DNA from: Segatella copri
GTDB lineage: Bacteria; Bacteroidota; Bacteroidia; Bacteroidales; Bacteroidaceae
Assembly (NCBI RefSeq): GCF_019249655.2
Contig: NZ_CP137557.1
Location: 2,451,001 to 2,515,000, forward strand
DNA: 64,000 nt
Direction of reading: 5' to 3'
This document shows, one piece after another, positions 7,847 to 16,385 of this stretch. Under the pieces are notes generated by a model. That model saw only the letters and a list, made by a program, of their open reading frames with translations, did not search any database and was not told the origin of the DNA. Each line of letters opens with the position of its first letter. Position 1 is the stretch's first letter. A program made the translations under genes and the position numbers.

Positions 7847-8974
7847 ATGAGATTTACAGTATCAAGTTCAGCATTGAGCAGCAAGCTCAACATGCTTGTG
7901 AAGGTGATTGGCAGCAAAAACTCGTTGCCTATCCTCGAGAATTTCCTGTTCCAGATTGAAAACGGTGAACTGAACATCACCGCCAGCGACAGTGACAACA
8001 TCATCAAGAGTACTATCGCCCTGACCGAGTGCGAAGGCGAAGGTGAATTCTGCGTGCCTACACGCGTAGTCATCGATGCCCTCAAGGAACTCCCAGAGCA
8101 GCCTCTCAGCTTCGAGGTCGATAACAGCTCCGACGCTTACGCCATGAAGATTGTATATCAGAATGGTCTTTATAACTTCACCGGTATCAATGCCGAGGAC
8201 TACCCACGCTCTCAGCCTATGGGCGAGGGATGCACCGTCATCACCCTCCCTACCGAGATTCTGATTGACAACATCTCACGATCTCTCTTCGCTACAGCGG
8301 CAGACGAGTTGCGCCCAGTGATGAACGGTATCTATTTCGACCTGACTCCAGAGGCACTTGCCATTGTTTCAAGCGACGGCCACAAACTGGTAAGAAGCAA
8401 GAACTTCACCATCAAGAGTGAGACTCCTGCCAATTTCAACTTGCCAAAGAAGCCAGCCACCCTGCTCAAGAACATCCTGAGCAAGGAAGATGAGGCTACC
8501 ATCAAGTTTGATGAGCGCAGCGCAGAAATCCAGTTCAGCGACGGCGTGCTGAGATGCAGACTCATCGACGGCCGCTACCCTAACTACAACTCTGTGATTC
8601 CAACCAACAACCCCGCAAAGATCACCGTAGACCGCAAGGCCCTGCAGAGCGCATTGCGCCGCGTGCTGCCTTTCGCCAGCGAGAGCAGCCAGCTCATCCG
8701 TTTCCACATTGAGAACGGCCGCTTCGAGGTTTCTTCCGAGGATATCGACTTCAGCACTTCTGCCAAGGAAGTTCTGGCTTGCGAATACTCAGGTTCAACC
8801 ATCAACATCGGTTTCAAGGGAAGCAGCCTGATGGAAATCCTGGGTAATCTTACCAGCGAGCAGGTCATCTTCCAGCTTGCCGACCCAAGTCGCGCCGGAA
8901 TCGTGATCCCGTCAGAGCAGCCAAAGAACGAAGACGTTCTGATGCTCATCATGCCTATGCTCCTTAACGACTAA
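7847..8974 (+). CDS. dnaN: DNA polymerase III beta subunit (sliding clamp)
   Basis: A 375-residue clamp monomer that dimerises round DNA and tethers polymerase III. The whole-length pattern fits DnaN: MRFTVSSSALSSKL start, the G-S-K-N-S-L-P-I-L-E-N strand, L-F-A-T-A-A-D-E-L-R-P-V-M-N-G in domain 2, the D-G-R-Y-P-N-Y motif, and a C-terminus of M-L-I-M-P-M-L. It heads a replication/repair run (exonuclease, coaBC, porD, recN) on the same strand. dnaA is not next to it in this window, unlike the classical dnaA-dnaN arrangement. A hairpin overlaps its stop codon. Confidence 0.97.
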   Translation: MRFTVSSSALSSKLNMLVKVIGSKNSLPILENFLFQIENGELNITASDSDNIIKSTIALTECEGEGEFCVPTRVVIDALKELPEQPLSFEVDNSSDAYAMKIVYQNGLYNFTGINAEDYPRSQPMGEGCTVITLPTEILIDNISRSLFATAADELRPVMNGIYFDLTPEALAIVSSDGHKLVRSKNFTIKSETPANFNLPKKPATLLKNILSKEDEATIKFDERSAEIQFSDGVLRCRLIDGRYPNYNSVIPTNNPAKITVDRKALQSALRRVLPFASESSQLIRFHIENGRFEVSSEDIDFSTSAKEVLACEYSGSTINIGFKGSSLMEILGNLTSEQVIFQLADPSRAGIVIPSEQPKNEDVLMLIMPMLLND

Positions 8975-8992
8975 GGAGCCATAGGCTCTTTT
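8953..8992 (+). terminator. Hairpin overlapping the dnaN stop codon (weak terminator or attenuator)
   Basis: GCCTATGCTCCTTA (8953-8966) pairs with TAAGGAGCCATAGGC (8972-8986) with a single bulged base. TCTTTTA follows. The stem includes the last dnaN codons and the TAA. The short T-run suggests partial termination that lowers expression of the downstream genes. Confidence 0.6.
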
Positions 8993-9045
8993 ACGTTCTG
9001 CCAGGCAAAAGGCAGGAAAATAATCAAGAACCAAAAATAAAAGAA

Positions 9046-9909
9046 ATGAAATTAAATTTAACGAAGCCCCTCATCGTCTTCGACCTGGAGACCACGGGAC
9101 TTGACATGGTAAAGGATAGAATCATTCAGATTTCATATATTAAGGTGAACCCGGATGGAACAGAGATTCGTAAGAACCTGTTTGTAAACCCGGAAAAGCA
9201 GATTCCTGAAGAGGTGATTGCACTCACCGGAATCACCAACGAAGACGTGAAGGATGCGCCAACCTTCAAGCAGTTGGCTGCCACCCTGAGCCAGGAGTTC
9301 ACCGGCTGTGACTTCGCCGGCTACAACTCCAACCACTTCGACGTTCCGATGCTCGCCGAGGAATTCCTGCGTGCCGGAATCGACTTCGATTTCTCCAAGT
9401 GCCGTCTCATCGACGCCCAGACCATCTTCATGAAGATGGAGCGCCGCAACCTTGCCGCAGCCTACAAGTTCTACTGCGGCAGAAAGATGGAGGAGGATTT
9501 CGAGGCCCACCGTGCCGATCAGGATACCGAGGCCACCTATCGCGTACTGATGGGCGAGCTCGACCGCTATGCTCCTGGTGTTCAGGAGGAAGCAGACCGC
9601 GTGCTCAACAACAACATGGACGAGCTTGCCGAATTCTCAAAGCACAATGACAATGTTGACTTTGCAGGCCGCATCGTATGGCAGGAGCTGAAGGATGCCC
9701 AGGGCAACGTGATTCTCAATGAGAAGGGCGAACCGCAGAAGCACGAAGTGTTCAACTTCGGCAAGTACAAAGGCTGGGATGTTGCAGAGGTTCTCACCAA
9801 GGACCCGGGCTACTTCACCTGGATTCTGGGCAGCGAGTTCACCAACAATACCAAGCAGGTACTCACCCGCATCCGTCTGCGCGAGTATAACAAGAGAATG
9901 GGAAAATAA
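9046..9909 (+). CDS. DEDDh 3'-5' exonuclease (DNA polymerase III epsilon-like)
   Basis: A 287-residue exonuclease. Exo I is F-D-L-E-T-T-G-L (Asp13, Glu15), Exo II lies in the G-Y-N-S-N-H-F-D-V stretch, and Exo III is H-R-A-D-Q-D with the general-base His. The C-terminal 100 residues (from about 190) form an extra domain containing V-F-N-F-G-K-Y-K-G and W-I-L. That module is common in Bacteroidetes proteins annotated as DNA polymerase III epsilon, so this may be the proofreading subunit. It may instead be a repair exonuclease. It lies between dnaN and coaBC, with coaBC starting 2 bp after the stop. Confidence 0.88.
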   Translation: MKLNLTKPLIVFDLETTGLDMVKDRIIQISYIKVNPDGTEIRKNLFVNPEKQIPEEVIALTGITNEDVKDAPTFKQLAATLSQEFTGCDFAGYNSNHFDVPMLAEEFLRAGIDFDFSKCRLIDAQTIFMKMERRNLAAAYKFYCGRKMEEDFEAHRADQDTEATYRVLMGELDRYAPGVQEEADRVLNNNMDELAEFSKHNDNVDFAGRIVWQELKDAQGNVILNEKGEPQKHEVFNFGKYKGWDVAEVLTKDPGYFTWILGSEFTNNTKQVLTRIRLREYNKRMGK

Positions 9910-9911
9910 TT

Positions 9912-11162
9912 ATGCTGAAAGGAAAGAAAATCGTATTGGGCATTACGGGCTCCATTGCAGCCTATAAATCATGCCTCATCATACGCGGACTGATTAAGCG
10001 AGGTGCCGAGGTGCAGGTGGTCATCACCCCTGCGGGCAAGGAGTTCATCACCCCTATCACCCTCTCGGCACTCACCCACAAGCCCGTGGTGAGCGAGTTC
10101 TTCTCGCAGCGCGACGGCACCTGGAATTCGCACGTTGACCTCGGTCTCTGGGCGGACGCCATGCTCATCGCTCCCTGCACCGCCTCTACCATGGGCAAGA
10201 TGGCACACGGCATTGCCGACAACATGCTCATCACCACCTATCTCTCCATGAAGGCTCCCGTCTTCATCGCACCAGCCATGGATCTCGACATGTACAAGCA
10301 TCCGTCTACCCAGGCAAACATGAAGACACTCATCAGCTACGGCAACCATATCATCGAGCCGGAAGTGGGATTCCTCGCCAGCGGACTCGAAGGCAAGGGA
10401 CGCATGGAGGAACCGGATGTCATCGTGGATTATCTCGACAGATATTTCAAGATGGAAGCAGATTCTGAGAAAGAAGCTGAAGGCAATGCTGATGCTGAAG
10501 TGAAGGCTGAGGCTTCGCTCGATTTATCCGGCAAGAAAGTGATGATCACGGCGGGACCTACCTACGAGAAGATAGACCCCGTTCGCTTCATCGGCAACTA
10601 TTCGTCGGGAAAGATGGGATTCGCACTCGCCGAAGAATGTCTGCGCCGTGGTGCTGACGTCACCCTCATCGCCGGTCCGGTAGCCCTCAGCTGCAGTCCC
10701 GCCATCCACCGCATCAACGTGGAGAGCTGCGAGGAAATGTACCAGGCTTCAACCCAGGCGTTCGGGCAAACCGATGCTGCCATCCTCTGTGCCGCCGTTG
10801 CCGACTTCAAGCCGAGCACCGTGGCCGACAAGAAAATCAAGCGCGAGAAGGATGACCTGGAACTCACCCTGGTGCCTACCCACGACATTGCAGCAGCTCT
10901 GGGAGGGATGAAACAAAAACATCAGCGAATCGTAGCTTTCGCCCTGGAAACCAACGACGAAGAGAACAATGCGCAGAAGAAGAGAGTGAAGAAAAACGCC
11001 GACTTCATCGTGCTCAACTCTACTCGCAACCCGGGCACTACCTTCCGCACCGACGACAACCAGATTACCATCATCTCGGAAAAAGGAAAGAAAGAATATG
11101 AAAAGAAACCGAAGACTGAAGTGGCTCGCGACATCATTGATGAGCTGGCTCGTCTGTTGTAA
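9912..11162 (+). CDS. coaBC: Bifunctional phosphopantothenoylcysteine decarboxylase / phosphopantothenate-cysteine ligase
   Basis: A 416-residue coenzyme A biosynthesis enzyme that joins cysteine to phosphopantothenate and then decarboxylates the product. The N-terminal flavoprotein (CoaC) half shows G-I-T-G-S-I-A-A-Y-K, the catalytic His in N-S-H-V-D-L, and the P-A-M-D-L-D-M motif. The CoaB half starts near residue 207 (K-V-M-I-T-A-G-P-T) with I-G-N-Y-S-S-G-K-M-G. The linker between them is a charged Glu/Ala-rich insertion (about 178-203). Its last 65 bases overlap the start of porD in another frame. Confidence 0.96.
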   Translation: MLKGKKIVLGITGSIAAYKSCLIIRGLIKRGAEVQVVITPAGKEFITPITLSALTHKPVVSEFFSQRDGTWNSHVDLGLWADAMLIAPCTASTMGKMAHGIADNMLITTYLSMKAPVFIAPAMDLDMYKHPSTQANMKTLISYGNHIIEPEVGFLASGLEGKGRMEEPDVIVDYLDRYFKMEADSEKEAEGNADAEVKAEASLDLSGKKVMITAGPTYEKIDPVRFIGNYSSGKMGFALAEECLRRGADVTLIAGPVALSCSPAIHRINVESCEEMYQASTQAFGQTDAAILCAAVADFKPSTVADKKIKREKDDLELTLVPTHDIAAALGGMKQKHQRIVAFALETNDEENNAQKKRVKKNADFIVLNSTRNPGTTFRTDDNQITIISEKGKKEYEKKPKTEVARDIIDELARLL

Positions 11163-12027
11163 TCCTGCACCCCTCGTGGCGCAGGAACTGCAGGCAAAGA
11201 TTACCATCAACCATGCCCAAATCTCGGGCACGGAGAAAAGCGTGTTTGACAATCTGCAACAAACCCTGGAGCAGTTTGTCAACGACCGCCAATGGACTCA
11301 TCTTCAGTTTCAGAAGAACGAGCGCATCGTGTGCAACTTCAACCTGCAGGTAACCAAGTATGATAAAGACCAGGGCATCTTTACCTGCAAGGCTACCATC
11401 CAGGCCAACCGCCCGGTGTATAATTCGGCCTACACCTCCACCTTATATAATAATGTGGATGAAAACTTCACGTTCAAGTTTGCCGAATTCGACCAGCTGG
11501 AGTTCAACGAGGAGCAGATAGACAACCAGCTTACTGCCCTCTTCGCCTACTATGCGTATCTTCTCATCGGTTTAGACCTCGACAGTTTTTCGCCCAAGGG
11601 TGGCGAGGACGTGCTGCAGCGTTGCATGAATCTCACCAACAATGCGCAGAACCTCGACTACCCGGGCTGGAAGGCTTTCGACAACGACCGCAACCGCTTC
11701 GCCATCATCAACGACTATCTTGACGGCTCGATGGAGCCCTTCCGCCAGTTGCAGTACGACTACTACCGCAAGGGACTCGACGAGATGGCGAACAATGCGG
11801 AACGAGGCAGAACCGAGATAACCACAGCCCTGGAAACAGGACTGAAGAAAGCCAAGGAGAATCGCCCGCTCAGCATGTTGCCACAAATCTGGACGGATTA
11901 CAAGAAGGATGAACTTGCCAACATCTACAAGGGCAAGGGCACCCAGAAGGAGAAGGAAGCCGTGTTCGAAATCCTCACCTCCATCAATCCGTCGCAAAAC
12001 AAATATTGGGACCAGATAAAGGAATAA
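11098..12027 (+). CDS. porD: PorD-like DUF4835 protein (type IX secretion-associated family)
   Basis: A 309-residue exported protein. The signal peptide (MKRNRRLKWLATSLMSW..., cleavage after V-A-Q near residue 29) fixes the ATG at 11098 although this lies 65 bp inside coaBC. The mature part matches the DUF4835 family: E-L-Q-A-K-I-T-I-N at the start, Y-Y-A-Y-L-L-I-G-L-D-L-D-S-F in the middle, and N-P-S-Q-N-K-Y-W at the end. The family is called PorD after a Porphyromonas gingivalis gene linked to type IX secretion. It is also conserved next to coaBC and recN in Bacteroidetes without obvious T9SS, so the secretion role is uncertain here; no other T9SS gene is in the window. Confidence 0.82.
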   Translation: MKRNRRLKWLATSLMSWLVCCNPAPLVAQELQAKITINHAQISGTEKSVFDNLQQTLEQFVNDRQWTHLQFQKNERIVCNFNLQVTKYDKDQGIFTCKATIQANRPVYNSAYTSTLYNNVDENFTFKFAEFDQLEFNEEQIDNQLTALFAYYAYLLIGLDLDSFSPKGGEDVLQRCMNLTNNAQNLDYPGWKAFDNDRNRFAIINDYLDGSMEPFRQLQYDYYRKGLDEMANNAERGRTEITTALETGLKKAKENRPLSMLPQIWTDYKKDELANIYKGKGTQKEKEAVFEILTSINPSQNKYWDQIKE

Positions 12028-12038
12028 TATAACCAATT

Positions 12039-13706
12039 ATGCTCAAGCAATTATATATCAAGAACTTCACACTCATCGACGAGCTGAACATTGCACTCTA
12101 TCCGGGCTTCTCCGTCATCACCGGAGAAACGGGAGCCGGAAAGAGTATCATCCTCGGCGCCATCGGTCTGCTCCTGGGTAACAGAGCCGACACCAAGGCC
12201 ATCAAGGCAGGCAGAGACCGCTGCGTGATAGAAGCCCATTTCGACCTTTCGAGATACGGAATGCAGGCGTTCTTCGATGACAACGACATCGACTACGATG
12301 GCAACGACACCATCATCAGAAGAGAGTTGACGGCGGCAGGCAAAAGCCGTGCCTTCATCAACGATACTCCTGTGCCCCTCACCCGGATGAGAGAGTTGGG
12401 CGAACAGCTCGTAGACATCCATTCGCAGCACCAGAACCTGCTGCTGCAGAAGGAAGACTTCCAGCTGAACGTGGTGGACATCATCGCCCAGGACAACAAG
12501 CAACTCGCTGCCTATCAGAAGGATTACAAGGCCTACCATCAAGCAAAGGTTCAACTGGAAAACCTGAAGGAAGAGATTCTCAAAAACCGCGAGAACGAAG
12601 AGTTCATGCGATTCCAGCTGAAGGAACTGGAAGACGCACAGCTGAAGGAAGGAGAACTTGAGCAGCTGGAACAGGAAGCAGAAACCCTGAGCCATAGCGA
12701 GGACATCAAGACCGCCCTCTACGAGGCAGACAACGCCCTGAACGGCGACGACAACAGCATACTCGACAAACTGAAAACCGCTACTGACCAACTGGAAAAT
12801 ATTCGTGAGGTGTATCCGAGCATGGCCGAGATTTCCGACCGCATGCAAAGCAGTTATATCGAACTGAAAGACATCGCCCAGGAAATCAGCCATAGCGTGG
12901 ATAGTGTTGACTTCGACCCCAACCGTCTGGAAACCATCAACACCCGCCTCGACCAGCTCTACACCCTGCAGCAGAAATTCCGTGTAGATTCGGTGGCAGA
13001 CCTCATTGCCACCCGTGACCATATTGCCAGTCAGCTCTCCAGCATCGATGGTGGCGACGAGCAGGTGGAAGCCCTGGAGAAGCAGGTAGCCATCCTGCTC
13101 GAAAAAGCCCGGAAGCAAGCAGCCCTGCTCACCGCCGTGCGCCAGAAATCGGCAAAGACGATAGAGGCTGAGATGAAGCAGCGCCTGGTTCCGCTGGGCA
13201 TTCCGAACGTAAGATTCGAGATTGCCTTCGCCGACAAGGGATTGAGCAGCAACGGAACCGACAAGGTTAGTTTCCTCTTCAGTGCCAACAAGAGCACGCC
13301 GCTGCAGCCTGTCACCCAGGTAGCATCGGGTGGAGAAATCGCCCGCGTCATGCTCTCGCTCAAGGCAATGATCAGCGGTGCCGTGAAGTTGCCAACCATC
13401 ATCTTCGACGAAATCGATACGGGCGTGAGCGGCAAGATAGCCGAAAAGATGGCAGACATCATGGCAGAGATGGGGCACCTGGAACGACAGGTCATCTCCA
13501 TCACCCACCTGCCGCAGATAGCAGCCAAGGGAAGCCATCACTACAAGGTGCTGAAGGAGGAAACCGAACAGGGCACCATCTCGCAGATGAAGGAACTCAA
13601 CAGCGAGCAGCGCGTGGAGGAAATTGCCCAGATGCTCAGCGGCAGCGACATTACGCAGGCGGCACTCGCCAATGCTAGGGAACTGCTGAGGTCCAACCGC
13701 CCATAA
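12039..13706 (+). CDS. recN: DNA repair protein RecN
   Basis: A 555-residue SMC-like ATPase used in double-strand break repair. Walker A is G-E-T-G-A-G-K-S near residue 29. A long coiled coil covers about 155-370. The ABC signature is A-S-G-G-E-I-A-R-V-M-L-S, and Walker B is T-I-I-F-D-E-I-D-T-G-V-S-G. The N-terminus L-K-Q-L-Y-I-K-N-F-T-L-I-D is typical. It starts 11 bp after porD and is followed after 19 bp by the TPR protein, so all are probably one transcript. Confidence 0.97.
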   Translation: MLKQLYIKNFTLIDELNIALYPGFSVITGETGAGKSIILGAIGLLLGNRADTKAIKAGRDRCVIEAHFDLSRYGMQAFFDDNDIDYDGNDTIIRRELTAAGKSRAFINDTPVPLTRMRELGEQLVDIHSQHQNLLLQKEDFQLNVVDIIAQDNKQLAAYQKDYKAYHQAKVQLENLKEEILKNRENEEFMRFQLKELEDAQLKEGELEQLEQEAETLSHSEDIKTALYEADNALNGDDNSILDKLKTATDQLENIREVYPSMAEISDRMQSSYIELKDIAQEISHSVDSVDFDPNRLETINTRLDQLYTLQQKFRVDSVADLIATRDHIASQLSSIDGGDEQVEALEKQVAILLEKARKQAALLTAVRQKSAKTIEAEMKQRLVPLGIPNVRFEIAFADKGLSSNGTDKVSFLFSANKSTPLQPVTQVASGGEIARVMLSLKAMISGAVKLPTIIFDEIDTGVSGKIAEKMADIMAEMGHLERQVISITHLPQIAAKGSHHYKVLKEETEQGTISQMKELNSEQRVEEIAQMLSGSDITQAALANARELLRSNRP

Positions 13707-13725
13707 AAACGACTGTTTTTGAAAT

Positions 13726-15378
13726 ATGAAGAAAATATATATGATTATGTTGGGACTGATGCTGGGTGCATCGTCCCTCTTCGCTCAACCGGGAGCTGTG
13801 CAGAAATCAGCCAAGAGCGTATTTACTCTCACCACCTTCAACAAGGATGGAAACATCATTTCATCCACGCAGGGTGTATTTATTGACAACAAGGGAACTG
13901 CCATCAGTACCTTCAAGCCATTCATCGGAGCCGTCAAGGCAAGCATCGTGGATGCTTCGGGCAAGTCGATGGAGGTAGACGCCCTCCTCGGAGCCGACGA
14001 GCTTTACGATGTGGCGAAGTTCAGAGTGGTGGGCAACACCGCAGCCGCCCGCATCGCAGCCAAGGAATCGGAGGCAGGCAGCAAGGTGTGGCTCGTTCCC
14101 TATTCCATCAAGAAGTCACCATTCCAGCAGGAGGAGATTTCAAGCGTAGAGAAGTTCAAGACCACCTACAATTACTACATCTTCTCCATCACCGTGCCCG
14201 ATAATGCCGTGGGCTGTCCTTTCGTCAACAAAGACGGTCAGGTAATCGGAATCATGCATAGCAACGGTCAGGTTACGGCCATCGACGCCAACTATGCCAA
14301 GGAGCTGAAGGTAACGGGACTTTCCACCCTCGATGCAGCGCTTCGCGAGACAGGCATCCGCACCGCCCTGCCTGATGTGGAGCAGGACGCCATCACCATG
14401 ATGACGCTCAACAAGGCGCAGCTGAGCCGTGAAGCCTACACCAAGTATGCAGACGAGTTCCTCGCCAGTTTCCCAACCTCCGCCTTCGGATACAAGGAGA
14501 AGGGTACGATTCTGGTAGAGCAGAACGAGTTTGAGGAGGCAGCCAAACTGATGGAAGAAGGCATTAAGAAGGCGAACGCCAAGGATGAGGCTCACTCCAA
14601 CTATTCAGAGCTGATCAGTCAGAAACTGGTGTATAAAGGTGATTCAGCTTTCAAGGCGTGGACTTACGACAAGGCGATTGAGGAGGCGCAGAAGGCTTAT
14701 GCCATCAAGGCGAACCCGGTGTATAAGCATCAGGAAGCCCGCATCTGGTTTATCAAGGGTGACTTCCAGAAGGCGTACGATATGTTCATGGATTTAACCA
14801 AGACGGACATCCGCAGCGGCGAGCTCTATCTGGAGGCAGCTCAGTCGAAGACTCGTCTGAAGGCACCTGCATCAGAAATCAGGGTGCTTCTGGATAGTGC
14901 CATCGTAGCATCGAAGGATGCGGGAGTATTGGCAGGAAACTACTATCTGGCTCGTGGCCAGTTCCTGGACGAGCAGGGCGAGTATCGCAGTGCTTTGGCC
15001 GATTACAACCAGTATGATTCCATAGCCCGCCCCGTGAATCCGGAGTTTTTCTACACCCGCTACAAGTGTGAGACTCGATTGCGTATGTGGCAGCCGGCGC
15101 TCATCGACATAGCCCGTGCCTGCTATCTTTCGCCAAAGGAGCCTACGTTTTTTGCCGAGTGGGCAAGTCTGGATTTGCGTGTCAAGAGATTTGAGGAAGG
15201 TGTCAGTGCTGCCAAGCAGTGCATAGCCCTGGCTCCGGAATACGCTGATGGCTATCTTCTCCTCGGTTTGCTTCAGATAGAATTGAAGCAGAAGGACGAG
15301 GCATTGAAGAATCTGGCGAAGGCAAAGGAGCTGGGTGATGCTCGTGCAGAGGGATATATTAAGAAGTATAGTCGATAA
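13726..15378 (+). CDS. Exported trypsin-fold pseudoprotease with C-terminal TPR repeats
   Basis: A 550-residue exported protein with signal peptide 1-20 (L-F-A before Gln21). Residues about 28-200 follow the HtrA/trypsin-like pattern: S-T-Q-G-V-F-I-D-N-K-G-T-A-I-S at the His strand, Y-D-V-A-K-F-R-V (Asp95) at the Asp strand, and N-A-V-G-C-P-F-V-N-K-D-G-Q-V-I-G-I at the Ser strand. The catalytic His is missing (S-T-F-K-P where T-N-x-H-V is expected) and the nucleophile Ser of G-x-S-G-G-P is replaced (A-V-G-C-P), so it should be inactive. Residues about 225-545 are TPR-like helices. It closes the dnaN-recN gene run and has its own terminator. A scaffold or binding role is inferred. Confidence 0.8.
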   Translation: MKKIYMIMLGLMLGASSLFAQPGAVQKSAKSVFTLTTFNKDGNIISSTQGVFIDNKGTAISTFKPFIGAVKASIVDASGKSMEVDALLGADELYDVAKFRVVGNTAAARIAAKESEAGSKVWLVPYSIKKSPFQQEEISSVEKFKTTYNYYIFSITVPDNAVGCPFVNKDGQVIGIMHSNGQVTAIDANYAKELKVTGLSTLDAALRETGIRTALPDVEQDAITMMTLNKAQLSREAYTKYADEFLASFPTSAFGYKEKGTILVEQNEFEEAAKLMEEGIKKANAKDEAHSNYSELISQKLVYKGDSAFKAWTYDKAIEEAQKAYAIKANPVYKHQEARIWFIKGDFQKAYDMFMDLTKTDIRSGELYLEAAQSKTRLKAPASEIRVLLDSAIVASKDAGVLAGNYYLARGQFLDEQGEYRSALADYNQYDSIARPVNPEFFYTRYKCETRLRMWQPALIDIARACYLSPKEPTFFAEWASLDLRVKRFEEGVSAAKQCIALAPEYADGYLLLGLLQIELKQKDEALKNLAKAKELGDARAEGYIKKYSR

Positions 15379-15413
15379 AGTAAACACTTTAAAGAGGAAA
15401 AACTAAAATAAAC

Positions 15414-15468
15414 GCCCTGAAAGGGAAAAGCTTTTAAACACGAAGCTTTACTCTTTCAGGGCATTTTT
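15414..15468 (+). terminator. Intrinsic terminator after the TPR pseudoprotease gene
   Basis: GCCCTGAAAG (15414-15423) pairs perfectly with CTTTCAGGGC (15453-15462), with an inner AAGCTT/AAGCTT stem, followed by ATTTTTATTTA. Confidence 0.9.
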
Positions 15469-15470
15469 AT

Positions 15471-15611
15471 TTATTGAAATTCCTCCTTCACATCAAAGCA
15501 AGGACAGGCCTTGTTTGAGAATTCATTATGTCCATGAACCTCAGCCTCCGGATATTCCTCCTTCAGCTGCTCTATCAGCGCTTTCAGCGCCGCCTTCTGC
15601 TCGGGGGACAT
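15471..15611 (-). pseudogene. C-terminal fragment of a phage/mobile-element N-acetylmuramoyl-L-alanine amidase
   Basis: The minus strand reads 46 codons from ATG at 15611 to TAA at 15471: MSPEQKAALKALIEQL, then KEEYPEAEV, H-G-H-N-E-F-S-N-K-A, C-P-C-F-D-V-K-E-E-F-Q. This matches the end of Bacteroidetes amidase_2 enzymes, where the last His and the C-P-C-F-D-V zinc/active-site region lie. The first two-thirds of the enzyme are absent: an in-frame TGA lies 9 bp upstream of the ATG. Full-length homologues are about 130-160 residues, so this is a remnant of a phage or conjugative-element lysis gene. Recognition is from family memory. Confidence 0.75.
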
Positions 15612-15616
15612 AATCG

Positions 15617-15796
15617 GTCATGAAGGATTCCAATAAATCGGAAACCAAAATGACCGAAAATGACCATGACCGGAAATGACCGGATTTAAACTATAGGCGA
15701 AACTTTCTGATAACGCCTGTCTGGCAACATAGCAATTAAGCCTTGCCGCTTCAAGTTCTTCAACATCTAAGCCTAATAATACATACCCAATGACAA
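15617..15796 (-). other. Possible decayed reading frame with CGGTCATTTC repeats
   Basis: On the minus strand about 58 codons are open from near 15796 (I-V-I-G-Y-V-L-L-G-L-D-V-E-E-L-E-A-A-R) to a TGA at 15617-15619. No standard start is present. The last third encodes the repeat CCGGTCATTT / TCATTTTCGG (15643-15684). I recognise no family. It is probably another fragment of the same lost element. Confidence 0.3.
15655..15684. repeat. Left inverted-repeat arm (CGAAAATGACC...)
   Basis: CGAAAATGACC ATGACCGGAAATGACCGG on the plus strand. Its reverse complement, lacking 7 bases, is found at 16386-16405. The two arms face each other across 15.66-16.40 kb. Confidence 0.65.
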
Positions 15797-15830
15797 TCTA
15801 TGAACTATCAACTGATACCGTATTTTATAT

Positions 15831-16229
15831 TTATTTACATTCGATAGGTTCTTTCGGCTGAAACATAACTAATAATTCCACCAAACCACAATCTACATCT
15901 TTATATGCATAATGTTCTCTCTTACTTTTTTTAATTATATAATCAGCATATAATGCGTACTCCCTTGGTATTTTATTATTATTAAGTTTGATACTACCTT
16001 CCATCACTTTCGCTAAATAAGCACCAATGTAATAAATCTCGCTTACTCCATATATGCCATTTTTAATACACTGCATGCGGAATTTGAAATATTCAACAAT
16101 ATGTTTCTGTTGAAACAAGTAAAAAATAATATCTAAATCATACAGAGACATTGCAATTATTGGTAAATTTTGCTCACTATAACTTTTCAAATAACTTAGA
16201 GTTGATATTCCAGGAAAAGTCAATTCTAA
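15831..16229 (-). pseudogene. AT-rich hypothetical gene fragment, 5' end missing
   Basis: About 130 residues (from L/M-T-F-P-G-I-S-T to P-I-E-C-K), rich in Ile, Tyr and Lys. Base composition is clearly more AT-rich than all neighbours, which suggests horizontal origin. The frame has no ATG: the possible start is TTG at 16223, and an in-frame TGA occurs 12 bp further upstream, next to the 22-bp array. The text (S-E-Q-N-L-P-I-I-A-M-S-L-Y-D-L-D-I-I-F-Y-L-F) looks like the C-terminal part of a larger protein of unknown function. No family is claimed. It lies between an inverted-repeat pair and next to an amidase remnant. Confidence 0.5.
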
Positions 16230-16244
16230 CCATCAGGCAAACGT

Positions 16245-16370
16245 ACCCGAGGCTTTGCCCAACTTTGCCCAAGGCTTTGGGCACTTATACCCGGAATTAT
16301 CGGTTAATAGTGCTCATGTTCTCGGGTATCGGTGCTCATGTTCTCGGGTATAAATCCTCATGTACATGGG
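16245..16370. repeat. 22-bp-period array with TACCCGAG cores in opposing orientations
   Basis: CCC cores lie at 16246, 16268 and 16290 (tACCCGAGG, tGCCCAAGG, tACCCGGAA). GGG cores lie at 16324, 16346 and 16368. Each triplet is spaced exactly 22 bp. Units 4 and 5 share GTGCTCATGTTCTCGGGTAT. The right half is in reverse orientation to the left half (CTCGGGTA versus TACCCGAG), so the array is an inverted pair of triplets. Confidence 0.8.
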
Positions 16371-16385
16371 CACAAACCCAGAACG

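Noticed and set aside
12051..13541. Minus-strand 496-residue frame opposite recN
   Set aside because: RecN motifs (Walker A, signature, Walker B) on the plus strand are unambiguous; the antisense frame is a codon-bias shadow.
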